64,000 nucleotides of DNA from Fibrobacteria bacterium (GTDB taxonomy: Bacteria; Fibrobacterota; Fibrobacteria; UBA5070), in contig JACKCV010000001.1 of NCBI GenBank assembly GCA_020633825.1, forward strand, positions 310,001-374,000, in the 5' to 3' direction. Position 1 is the first letter of the stretch, and each line of letters begins with the position of its first letter. The notes beneath the pieces are model-generated. The model saw only the letters and a program-made list of their open reading frames with translations. It had not been told where the DNA came from and made no database searches. Position numbers and translations under genes: made by a program. Of the stretch, positions 51,597 to 59,451 are shown one piece after another.

Positions 51597-52997
51597 TTAG
51601 AATGCGTTCTTGGAGGGCTTGAAGACGAGTTGCCAGAACGTGAGGAAGCTGATCTTGAGGTCGAGCCAGATCGACCAGTTCCGGATATAGTCCAGATCGA
51701 ATTCGATCCGCTTCTCCATCTTGTCCAACGTGTCGGTCTCGCCGCGCCAGCCGTTCACCTGAGCCCAGCCGGTGATCCCGGGTTTGACCTTGTGACGCAG
51801 CATGTACCCGTGGATCTTGCGACGGTATTCCTCGTTGTGGGCGATGGCGTGGGGGCGGGGGCCGACCACGGACATGGTTCCCTGCAGCACGTTGATGAAC
51901 TGGGGGAATTCGTCGATGGAGGATTTCCTCAGGAAGGCGCCCAAGGGGGTGACACGTGCGTCGCCCTTCTTGGCTTGCTCGACCTTTTCGCCGTTGTCCA
52001 TGACCCGCATGGAGCGGAATTTCCACACCTGGATCGGTTTGCCGTCGATGCCGTAGCGGTTCTGCTTGAAGACGGCGGGACCCGGCGAGGTGATTTTCAC
52101 CAGCGCGGCGATGATCAGCATGGGGATGCCTGCCACGGCGAGGAACCCCAGGGCGAACACGATGTCGAATCCTCTCTTGAGGTACCAGTCGGTCTCGTTG
52201 TAGGGCAATTCGAACACGGAAATCGCGGCGAAGCGACCCAGATTCAGGATTCGACTGTTGAGAAGATTGAAGGTGAAGAAATCCGGAACGATGTAGACCG
52301 ATGCGGTGGTGTCGGCCAGACGCTGGATGAGGAGCTTGACGCGATCGGTGGCGGCCAGTGGAAAACACAGGTAGACACGATCGAACTTCCCCTCCTTGGC
52401 CTGGGCGACCAGTTCCTCCAGGTCTCCGAGGATGCGGTCGGGGTGGATTTCCGGGGCCCGGATTCCGTGCGGGTCGCGGTCGTCGAACCAGCCGACCACC
52501 TTCATGCCAGCTTGCGGCATGTCCATGATCGTGCGTCCGACCTCCGATCCGAGCGGGCCGGCGGGAGCGATGGCGACGCGGCGGCGGTTGAGTCCCGTTC
52601 CTCGGAAGGCACCCAACAGGAAGCGGAAGGAGGTGCGCCAGAGGAGCAGACTGACCAGGGTTCCCGCGCCCCACAACCACAAGGACGAGATGGATAGACC
52701 AGGTTCGTCGGGGAAAACCGTCTGGATGAGGAAGGCGGAGATGGTGAGGGTGATGCTCCAGATGGCCAGCACCCGGAGAAGCTCCTGTCGGAGAGGGGCA
52801 CCACGCCAGGAGGCGAAGAGTCCGTTGGGTTCGCCGATCAGGACATAGAGAAGGGCGGAGGCGATCGCCACCAGGAAACGGAGCGGATCGAGCGCCACTC
52901 CGTCGACGATCTGGGTGGCAGCGAAGATGGAAACGATCAAACCTGTCTCGGTCATCCGCACCATGGGTGCCATCTTGTGCTGAGCGGGCTGGATCAA
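51597..52997 (-). CDS. polyprenyl glycosylphosphotransferase (WcaJ/PssA-type)
   Basis: This 466-residue membrane enzyme puts the first sugar phosphate onto undecaprenyl phosphate for exopolysaccharide or capsule repeat units. N-terminal helices, a Rossmann-like middle (GLNRRRVAIAPAGPLGSEVG, VVGWFDDRDPHG) and the catalytic C-terminal domain are all present: YLKRGFDIVFALGF, PIQVWKFRSMRV, RKSSIDEFPQFINVLQG, MSVVGPRPHA, HKVKPGITGWAQVNGWRGET. TTG 52997 is used because GGGGA lies 6 bases upstream; ATG 52973 would shorten it by eight residues. It stands alone, with no polysaccharide operon adjacent. Confidence 0.88.
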   Translation of the reverse strand: MIQPAQHKMAPMVRMTETGLIVSIFAATQIVDGVALDPLRFLVAIASALLYVLIGEPNGLFASWRGAPLRQELLRVLAIWSITLTISAFLIQTVFPDEPGLSISSLWLWGAGTLVSLLLWRTSFRFLLGAFRGTGLNRRRVAIAPAGPLGSEVGRTIMDMPQAGMKVVGWFDDRDPHGIRAPEIHPDRILGDLEELVAQAKEGKFDRVYLCFPLAATDRVKLLIQRLADTTASVYIVPDFFTFNLLNSRILNLGRFAAISVFELPYNETDWYLKRGFDIVFALGFLAVAGIPMLIIAALVKITSPGPAVFKQNRYGIDGKPIQVWKFRSMRVMDNGEKVEQAKKGDARVTPLGAFLRKSSIDEFPQFINVLQGTMSVVGPRPHAIAHNEEYRRKIHGYMLRHKVKPGITGWAQVNGWRGETDTLDKMEKRIEFDLDYIRNWSIWLDLKISFLTFWQLVFKPSKNAF

Positions 52998-53168
52998 TGC
53001 ATTCCCCGAGAAAATGTGACCGAACGGGCTCTACGTCCGCCGACAATACTTGCGTTCCAAACCTAGCTTCATTCCACGGTTGAATCATGGAGTCCCTCCC
53101 AGGCATTCCAGACCTCCGGATAACCGCAAGGTGCACGAGGGAGATTCGTCAAACCCGCGCAGGGGGAC

Positions 53169-53196
53169 TTGGAAACTCGACCTTGGAGTCTAGATT
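53169..53196 (+). promoter_or_regulatory. candidate promoter of ndk
   Basis: TTGGAA (53169-53174) and TAGATT (53191-53196) are 16 bases apart. The -10 ends 11 bases before the ndk ATG, which lacks a Shine-Dalgarno. Predicted leader: about 5 bases. Confidence 0.4.
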
Positions 53197-53207
53197 TGGC
53201 GGCACTC

Positions 53208-53657
53208 ATGACAGAACGCACGTTTGCCATCATCAAGCCCAACGCCGTCCGCTCCGCGCTGGTCGGGGAGATTCTCAGCCGCTACGAGACGGCTCGTTTG
53301 CGCATCGCGGGAGCCAAGCTCCTGCATGCCAGCCGAGAGAAAGTGGCTGGCTTCTACGCCGAACACGAAGGACGCCCTTTCTTCGAAGGCCTGTGTTCCT
53401 TCATGTCCTCCGGCCCGATCCTGGTGCTCGCCCTGGAAGGGGAAAACGCCATCGCGGATGTCCGTGCCCTCAACGGGGCCACCGATCCGGCCAAGGCCGC
53501 GCCCGGAACCATCCGCCACGCCTACGGTCCCTCCATGGGATCCAACGTCGTTCACAGCTCCGATTCCACCGAATCGGCCGCGCGTGAAATTTCCTACTGG
53601 TTCTCGCCCGACGAACTCTTCTCCTATGTGCAGAAGAGCTCGGTGGCCGACGAATAA
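53208..53657 (+). CDS. ndk: nucleoside diphosphate kinase
   Basis: Ndk equilibrates nucleoside tri- and diphosphates through a phospho-His. The 149-residue protein has ERTFAIIKPNAVRSALVGEI at the start. YEAHEGRPFF-type FYAEHEGRPFFEGL follows, with the family GTIRHAYG and the active-site His in SNVVHSSDSTESA. It ends YWFSPDELFSY. It is slightly longer than the usual 140 residues. sdhA follows 38 bases downstream, so ndk may be the first gene of an ndk-sdhAB transcript. Confidence 0.95.
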   Translation: MTERTFAIIKPNAVRSALVGEILSRYETARLRIAGAKLLHASREKVAGFYAEHEGRPFFEGLCSFMSSGPILVLALEGENAIADVRALNGATDPAKAAPGTIRHAYGPSMGSNVVHSSDSTESAAREISYWFSPDELFSYVQKSSVADE

Positions 53658-53695
53658 ATCTTTCCAGCCAACGCACACCAGACCGAGGTACGGAA

Positions 53696-55639
53696 ATGAG
53701 CGAGAAGAGAGTGCTGATCGTCGGTGGGGGCCTTGCAGGCCTCGCCGCAGCCATGAGGGCCTGCGAATTGGGCCTGGACGTCGACATCTTCAGCATGGTG
53801 CATGTGAAGCGTTCGCACTCCGTGTGCGCGCAGGGCGGCATCAACGGTGCCGTGAACACCAAGGGTGAAGGGGACAGCCCCTACATCCACTTCGTCGACA
53901 CCATCAAGGGCGGCGACTTCCTGGCCGACCAGCCCCCCGTGCTCTCCATGTGCGAAGCGGCTCCCAGCGTCATCAACATGATGGATCGCCTGGGCGTGAC
54001 CTTCAATCGCACCCCCGAGGGACTCCTCGACTTCCGTCGCTTCGGCGGCACGCTGCATCACCGTACGGCCTTCGCCGGCGCCTCCACCGGCCAGCAGTTG
54101 CTCTACGGCCTGGACGAGCAGGTCCGTCGCTGGGAAGCCCAGGGCAAGGTCCGGAAGTTCGAGAACTGGGAATTCACCCGGATCATCCTCGACAAGGACG
54201 GGAAGGCCGCGGGCATCGTCGCCCAGGACCTCACCACCATGGAATTCCGCAGCTTCCCCGGCGTGGCCGTGGTGCTGGCCACCGGCGGTCCCGGGCTGAT
54301 GTTCGGCAAGACCACCAATTCCACGATCAACTACGGGTCCGCCACCGCCGCCGCCTACAAGCAGGGCGTCTGGTACGGCAACCCCGAAATGGTCCAGATC
54401 CACCCCACCGGCATTCCCGGGTCCGACAAGCTCCGCCTCATCTCCGAGTCGGCGCGTGGCGAGGGTGGCCGCGTCTGGGTTCCTCGCAAGAAGAACGAGA
54501 CGCGCCCCTGGAACGAAATCCCCACCGAGGACCGCTACTACTTCCTGGAAGAGCGCTACCCCTTGTACGGCAATCTCGTGCCTCGCGACATCGCGACCCG
54601 CGAGATCGCCCAGATCTGCACCAAGGAAGGTCTCGGAGTGGGTGGGCGCAACGCCGTCTACCTCGACCTCACCCATCGGTCCGAGGAGTACCTCCTCAAG
54701 AAGTTGGGTGCGATCCTCGACATCTACGAGAAATTCCGCGGCGTCGACCCCAAGAAGGTCCCCATGGAGATCTATCCCGCCTACCACTACTCGATGGGTG
54801 GGTTGTACGCGGGCTACGAGGCCGACTCCACCGGGCGACTGCTCAAGGATTCGCCTCTCAACCAGATGACCAACATCCCCGGCGTCTACGCCGTGGGCGA
54901 GGCCGACCACCAGTACCATGGCGCGAACCGTCTGGGAGCCAACTCCCTGATGAGCTGCATCTTCGCCGGCCTGGTGACCGGGGAGTCGGTCGTGGCCCTG
55001 GCGAAGAACTCCAAGTCCTCCGAGGTCCCTTCCTCGCTCCTCGAATCCGAGCAGAAGCTCGAAGAAGAGAAGTACAAGAAGCTCCTCGCCCAGGACGGAC
55101 CCGAGAACCCCTTCGTGATCCACAAGGAGCTCGGCGAGGCCATGAGCGCGTTCTGCCTCATCGAGCGCAAGAACGACGAGCTCAAGCAGCTCCAGGGCAT
55201 GATCGACAGCTTCGAAGCCCGTCTCAAGAAGGCTTCCAGCCTGGACAAGTCCGGATCGGGCAACATGAGCGCCGTGTTCCTGCGCCAGCTCGACGGCATG
55301 ATCACCATGTCCAAGGCCGTCGTCGACGCGGCTCTCCTGCGCGACGAGTGCCGTGGCGCCCACTACAAGCCCGATTTCGAGAACGAGGCTCCCTCCAAGG
55401 AGACTCCGATCGACGATCCGGCCTGGACCGCCTACTACGAGAAGTTCCTGGCCCAGACCCAAACCTGGCTCAAGACCACCGTGGCCAAGTACGATCCGAA
55501 CCAGTCGCGCCCCACGATCGATTTCAAGCCCGTCGATACCCGCCATCTCAGCCCCGAACCCCGCGACTACACGGGTGTCGGCAAGAAGGCGTGGAAGAAG
55601 TTCATGGACAATCGCCAGGCCTCAGAGGCCAAGGCCTAA
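53696..55639 (+). CDS. sdhA: succinate dehydrogenase / fumarate reductase flavoprotein subunit
   Basis: This 647-residue FAD subunit interconverts succinate and fumarate at the cytoplasmic membrane face. The FAD-binding start is VLIVGGGLAGLAAAMRACE, and the His for covalent FAD is expected in KRSHSVCAQGGINGAV. Substrate and active-site segments are HTTYG-like INYGSATAAAYK, IHPTGIPGSDKLRLISESAR with the catalytic Arg, MGGLYAGYEADS and HGANRLGANSLMSCIFAG. Sequence and length resemble the class B (Bacillus, epsilon-proteobacterial) enzymes that use menaquinone. GAGG precedes the ATG. No cytochrome b subunit (sdhC) is next to it, which is unusual; ndk takes its place. Confidence 0.95.
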   Translation: MSEKRVLIVGGGLAGLAAAMRACELGLDVDIFSMVHVKRSHSVCAQGGINGAVNTKGEGDSPYIHFVDTIKGGDFLADQPPVLSMCEAAPSVINMMDRLGVTFNRTPEGLLDFRRFGGTLHHRTAFAGASTGQQLLYGLDEQVRRWEAQGKVRKFENWEFTRIILDKDGKAAGIVAQDLTTMEFRSFPGVAVVLATGGPGLMFGKTTNSTINYGSATAAAYKQGVWYGNPEMVQIHPTGIPGSDKLRLISESARGEGGRVWVPRKKNETRPWNEIPTEDRYYFLEERYPLYGNLVPRDIATREIAQICTKEGLGVGGRNAVYLDLTHRSEEYLLKKLGAILDIYEKFRGVDPKKVPMEIYPAYHYSMGGLYAGYEADSTGRLLKDSPLNQMTNIPGVYAVGEADHQYHGANRLGANSLMSCIFAGLVTGESVVALAKNSKSSEVPSSLLESEQKLEEEKYKKLLAQDGPENPFVIHKELGEAMSAFCLIERKNDELKQLQGMIDSFEARLKKASSLDKSGSGNMSAVFLRQLDGMITMSKAVVDAALLRDECRGAHYKPDFENEAPSKETPIDDPAWTAYYEKFLAQTQTWLKTTVAKYDPNQSRPTIDFKPVDTRHLSPEPRDYTGVGKKAWKKFMDNRQASEAKA

Positions 55640-55660
55640 GGCTCGCGGAGGAACCACGAC

Positions 55661-56407
55661 ATGAGCAAGACCGTCGAAATCCGCATCAAGCGTCAGGACA
55701 GTCCCAACGCTCCGGCGTACTGGACCGAGTTCTCGATCCCCTACGAGGAAGGGATGAACGTCATCTCCCTCCTCCAGTCGATCCGACGCGACCCCCGCGA
55801 CAAGTCCGGCAAGACCGTCGCTCCCGTGACCTGGGAGTCGTCGTGCCTGGAGGAAGTCTGCGGCGCCTGCACCATGGTGATCAACGGGAAGGTCCGCCAG
55901 GCCTGCACCGCCCTGGTCGACAAGCTGGAGCAGCCCATCAGCCTCGAGCCGATGAACAAGTTCCCCGTCGAACGCGACCTTCGCGTCAACCGCCAGCGCA
56001 TCTTCGACAATCTGAAGAAGATCAACGGCTGGGTCGAGGTCGACGGCTACCACGATCTCGGGCCGGGGCCTCGACAGAATCCGGCAGACCAGACCACCAC
56101 CTACAAGTACTCCGAATGCATGAGCTGCGGCTGCTGCATGGACGTGTGCCCGCAGTTCACGCTGGACAACGCGTTCGTCGGCGCCGCGGTGCTCGGACAG
56201 GCGCGCCTGTTCAACATGCATCCCACCGGCAAGATGCAGATGCCCGCCCGCCTCGACAAGGTCACCCAGGAAGGCGGCATCCAGGACTGCGGACTCGCCC
56301 AGCAGTGCGTCAAGGCCTGCCCCAAGCACATCCCGCTGGTCGAGGCCATCGGGCAGCTGCAGCGGGACATCACGCTGTCCCAGGTCTTCGGAGCTCTCAA
56401 GAAGTGA
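55661..56407 (+). CDS. sdhB: succinate dehydrogenase / fumarate reductase iron-sulfur subunit
   Basis: This 248-residue electron-transfer subunit passes electrons between SdhA and quinone. [2Fe-2S] ligands are in SSCLEEVCGACTMVINGK with a further Cys in VRQACTAL. [4Fe-4S] ligands are in CMSCGCCMDVCPQF, and [3Fe-4S] ligands are in CGLAQQCVKACPKHIPL. The sequence resembles class B enzymes. GGAGG precedes the ATG, 22 bases after sdhA. Two hairpins, the second a terminator, follow the stop. Confidence 0.95.
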   Translation: MSKTVEIRIKRQDSPNAPAYWTEFSIPYEEGMNVISLLQSIRRDPRDKSGKTVAPVTWESSCLEEVCGACTMVINGKVRQACTALVDKLEQPISLEPMNKFPVERDLRVNRQRIFDNLKKINGWVEVDGYHDLGPGPRQNPADQTTTYKYSECMSCGCCMDVCPQFTLDNAFVGAAVLGQARLFNMHPTGKMQMPARLDKVTQEGGIQDCGLAQQCVKACPKHIPLVEAIGQLQRDITLSQVFGALKK

Positions 56408-56411
56408 TCCC

Positions 56412-56434
56412 TCTCTGACATTTCCTGTCAGAGA
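56412..56434 (+). other. perfect hairpin after sdhB
   Basis: TCTCTGACA/TGTCAGAGA is a perfect 9-bp stem with loop TTTCC, directly after the sdhB stop and before the terminator. It has no T-run and could protect the mRNA 3' end or act as a pause site. Confidence 0.55.
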
Positions 56435-56439
56435 TCGAG

Positions 56440-56476
56440 AGCCCCCGCCCGTTACGGACGGGGGCTTTCTCTTTTT
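56440..56476 (+). terminator. intrinsic terminator of the ndk-sdhAB unit
   Basis: AGCCCCCG (56440-56447) pairs with CGGGGGCT (56459-56466) around a loop that itself can form CCG/CGG, and the stem leads into a T-rich tail (TTTCTCTTTTT). Confidence 0.85.
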
Positions 56477-56560
56477 CCGTCGTGGGAGCCCGCGAGGCCA
56501 TCCCCGGCGGAACCCAGGTCCAGTTTCGGAATCCACACCGTGATCGAGGAGAAGCCAGCC

Positions 56561-57085
56561 ATGCCCACGTATTCCTTCGACGGACATCACCCCAAGCTCG
56601 CCCCGGGCGCCTGGATCGCCCCGGGCGCCCACGTCTCGGGCCAGGTCGTTCTCGGCGAGGACGTATCCATCTGGTACGGCGCCGTGTTGCGCGGAGACAT
56701 CAACTCCATCTCCGTGGGAGCCCGTTCCAACATCCAGGACCTCGCCGTCGTCCACGTCGCCGACGGATTCGGCGCGGAAATCGGCGAGGATGTGGTCGTC
56801 GGCCACAGCGCCATCCTGCATGCCTGCAAGGTGGGGAACAACGTCCTGATCGGCATGGGATCCATCGTGATGGACGGCGCGGAGATCGGGGACGATTGCG
56901 TCATCGCCGCGGGAGCGCTGGTGCCTCCTGGCCGCAAGATCCCTTCGGGAAGCATGGTCGTGGGAGCCCCGGGGAAGGTGACCCGCGACACCACCGAGGC
57001 CGAGCGAGCCTTCAATCGGAGCCAGGCGGCCAAATACGTGCGGGTGAAGCAGCGAACGGAAACCTCGGAATCCGCCGCGGAGTGA
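56561..57085 (+). CDS. gamma-class carbonic anhydrase family protein
   Basis: This 174-residue left-handed beta-helix (hexapeptide) protein has the gamma-CA/PaaY/YrdA pattern. SIWYGAVLRGDINSISVG is followed by the three zinc His, one in DLAVVHVADG and two in VVVGHSAILHACKVG, then VLIGMGSIVMDGAEIGDDC and the C-terminal VGAPGKVTRD. It may hydrate CO2 or be a related metalloprotein of unknown substrate. ATG 56561 has GAGGAG 9 bases upstream; GTG 56540 is an in-frame alternative giving seven extra residues. Confidence 0.88.
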   Translation: MPTYSFDGHHPKLAPGAWIAPGAHVSGQVVLGEDVSIWYGAVLRGDINSISVGARSNIQDLAVVHVADGFGAEIGEDVVVGHSAILHACKVGNNVLIGMGSIVMDGAEIGDDCVIAAGALVPPGRKIPSGSMVVGAPGKVTRDTTEAERAFNRSQAAKYVRVKQRTETSESAAE

Positions 57086-57148
57086 ACCTCGCCGCCGCGC
57101 TCTCGGGAAGGTTTCCGCCGGCGCGGTTTTGCACATTGTCGTTCGCCC

Positions 57149-58228
57149 ATGAATCTGGATTCCATCGATCGCGCCCTGAAAACCGGTGAACGCCTGTCGC
57201 GCGAACAGGCACTGTTCCTCTTCGAGGAGGCTCCCCTGGAGTGGCTCCGGGAGCAGGCCGACGCCAAGCGGATCGAACTCCACGGATCCGCCGCGTTCTA
57301 CAACCGGAACATCCATTTCGAGCCCACCAACAAGTGCGTGTACGCCTGCAAGTTCTGCGCGTTCGCGCGCCGCCCCGACCAGACTCCCGAGGAAGGCGCC
57401 TGGGATCACACCCTGGCCGACCTGGGGGCCATCCTGGATCGCTACCCGGATGGGGCCCTCACCGAAGTGCACATCACCGGAGGGGTCCATCCCGACCGCG
57501 GGGTCGAGTACGGGGAGGAACTCTGCCGGTTCGTCCTGGAGCGCAAGCCGGGAATCCACATCAAGGCCTTCACGGCGGTGGAAGTCGCCTTCTTCGCGCG
57601 CAAATCGGGATTGACCATCGAACAAGCCCTGGCAAGATTGAAACAGGCCGGGCTGGGGAGCCTGCCCGGCGGAGGCGCCGAGATCTTCGCTCCCGAGGTG
57701 CGTCGCAAGATCGCCGGAGGGAAGGCCCCCGCGCACCAGTGGCTGGAAATCCACGAAACGGCGCATCGGATCGGTCTGAAATCCAACGCCACGATGCTCT
57801 ACGGACACCTCGAGGCGCGATCGGATCGGGTGGACCACATGGAGCGGCTGCGGGATCTCCAGGATCGCACCGGTGGATTCATGTCCTTCATCCCGTTGCG
57901 CTACCGCAACGAGAACAATGCCTTGTCCCACCTTCCCGAGGTGCCGCCCGACGAGGACTTCCGCACCTTCGCGGTCGCACGGTTGTTCCTCGACAACATC
58001 CCGCACCTGAAGGCCTACTGGGTCATGCTCGGCGTGGGGCAGGCTTGCCGCTCCCTGCACTGGGGCGTCGACGATCTCGACGGCACCGTGGACGATTCGA
58101 CCCGGATCTACTCGATGGCCGGGGCCGAAGACAAGAATCCGTCCTTGACCTCCGAGAGGCTCCGGGAACTGATCGCCGCCGAAGGTCGGGAACCCGTGGA
58201 ACGCGACAGCCTGTATCGACGGGTCTAG
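57149..58228 (+). CDS. mqnE: aminodeoxyfutalosine synthase (radical SAM), menaquinone futalosine pathway
   Basis: MqnE joins SAM-derived adenosyl radical to 3-enolpyruvylbenzoate to give aminodeoxyfutalosine in the alternative menaquinone route. The 359-residue protein has the radical SAM motif CVYACKFCAF (Cx3Cx2C) after NIHFEPTNK. The MqnE-typical LPGGGAEIFAPEVRRKIAGG and HRIGLKSNATMLYGHLE, and WVMLGVGQACRSLHWGVDDL, separate it from MqnC and CofH. It implies menaquinone as respiratory quinone, in line with the class B SdhAB. Its stop shares the palindrome CTAG with the convergent kinase gene's stop. CACATT lies 10 bases before the ATG. Confidence 0.92.
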   Translation: MNLDSIDRALKTGERLSREQALFLFEEAPLEWLREQADAKRIELHGSAAFYNRNIHFEPTNKCVYACKFCAFARRPDQTPEEGAWDHTLADLGAILDRYPDGALTEVHITGGVHPDRGVEYGEELCRFVLERKPGIHIKAFTAVEVAFFARKSGLTIEQALARLKQAGLGSLPGGGAEIFAPEVRRKIAGGKAPAHQWLEIHETAHRIGLKSNATMLYGHLEARSDRVDHMERLRDLQDRTGGFMSFIPLRYRNENNALSHLPEVPPDEDFRTFAVARLFLDNIPHLKAYWVMLGVGQACRSLHWGVDDLDGTVDDSTRIYSMAGAEDKNPSLTSERLRELIAAEGREPVERDSLYRRV

Positions 58229-59451
58229 AGCGCGCGCCCCTCCTGGAAGGGGAGGGAATCCCTTCGATGGTCGTGGAGCCTCGTCGGACGCATCTCGGCT
58301 CCGACGAATCCCTCCTCGGAGCGTGGGGGATCCGGAAGGGGACGGATGGCTTCCCCCGAGGCGGGGCCGGGGTGGGTCGCTCCGCCCTTGGGCTCGTGCC
58401 GCCCCTGGCAGGATCGGAGAGCCGAGCCGACCAGGAGCACCAGGAGCAGGCCGGCGAGGATCCTCTCCCGGGAGGTCGCGTGGACGATTTCCGTCCCTTC
58501 CGCGGACCTTCCGGAAGCGCGAAGGCGTTCGCGGAGGGATTTCGCGAAACGGGATCGCGTCGAGCTGGAGGCCGCGGAAGCCCTGCGGTCTTCCAGTGCT
58601 TTCCGCTCGTTCAAGCGCGCCAGGAGTTCCCGGCAGGCTTGGATGACCTCCATGGCCGTGCTCAATCTGCGCACCGGCCATTTCTCCATCAGACGACGGA
58701 TCAGGTAGAGGGTTCCCGACGACAGCACGACTCCATCCGGGAGCGTCCAATCGGGGGTGCCCTGGATGTGCCCTGCGAGAACCTGGTGCAGGGAGCCGCG
58801 GAAGGGAAGCCGGCCATAGACCAGGCGGTACAGGAGAACTCCCAAGGCGTAGAGATCCACCCGATGATCGGGATCGGTGCCTGCCTCGAGGGATTCCGGA
58901 GCCATGTAGTGGGGGGTTCCCACCATCCCGGAAGGCCGGGTGATCGCCGCGGCATGCGGGTCGCGCGCCAATCCGAGGTCGGCGATCTTCATGCTGCCGT
59001 CGGGGGCGACCAGGATGTTGGAGGGTTTGAGGTCGCGATGGACGACCCCCGCGCCGTGGGCCGCTTGCAGCCCGCGCGCGATCTGGCCCACCACACGCAA
59101 CGCCAGATGTTCGTCGAACCTCCCACGTTCCTCGATCAGGGTTTCCAGCGTTCGTCCGGCGACGAATTCCATCACGATGTAGGGGTGCTGGTACTCCTCG
59201 CCCATGTCCAGGACGCGAACAACTCCCGGATGGTTCACCCTCGCCGCCAACCTGGCTTCTCGGCGGAATCTGGCAATCCACTCCTCGCGGACGGAACCCA
59301 CCGGCGGAGGGGAGAGGAACTTGATCGCCACGCGCATCTCCAGCGTCGTGTGGTAGGCCTCGTGGACCACTCCCATCGAGCCGGACCCCAGCAGCGGTCC
59401 CATCCGACACCGGCCGATCATCGCGCCTTCCTCGATGCGCATCCCCGTCAT
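58225..59451 (-). CDS. membrane-anchored Ser/Thr protein kinase (Hanks type)
   Basis: This 408-residue kinase has glycine loop LGSGSMGVVHEAY, Lys44 in VAIKFL, catalytic Asp140 in VVHRDLKPSNILV, metal-binding Asp158 in ADLGLARD (DLG rather than DFG), APE-like MAPESLEAG and DLYALGVLLYRLVYGRLPF. Residues about 285-330 are a basic juxtamembrane linker, then one helix (ILAGLLLVLLVGSALR) and a Pro/Gly-rich tail of about 55 residues outside the membrane. There is no recognised sensor domain. Its ATG at 59451 overlaps the stop of the upstream ammonium-transporter-like gene (ATGA), so the two are made together and may work together. Confidence 0.88.
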   Translation of the reverse strand: MTGMRIEEGAMIGRCRMGPLLGSGSMGVVHEAYHTTLEMRVAIKFLSPPPVGSVREEWIARFRREARLAARVNHPGVVRVLDMGEEYQHPYIVMEFVAGRTLETLIEERGRFDEHLALRVVGQIARGLQAAHGAGVVHRDLKPSNILVAPDGSMKIADLGLARDPHAAAITRPSGMVGTPHYMAPESLEAGTDPDHRVDLYALGVLLYRLVYGRLPFRGSLHQVLAGHIQGTPDWTLPDGVVLSSGTLYLIRRLMEKWPVRRLSTAMEVIQACRELLARLNERKALEDRRASAASSSTRSRFAKSLRERLRASGRSAEGTEIVHATSRERILAGLLLVLLVGSALRSCQGRHEPKGGATHPGPASGEAIRPLPDPPRSEEGFVGAEMRPTRLHDHRRDSLPFQEGRAL

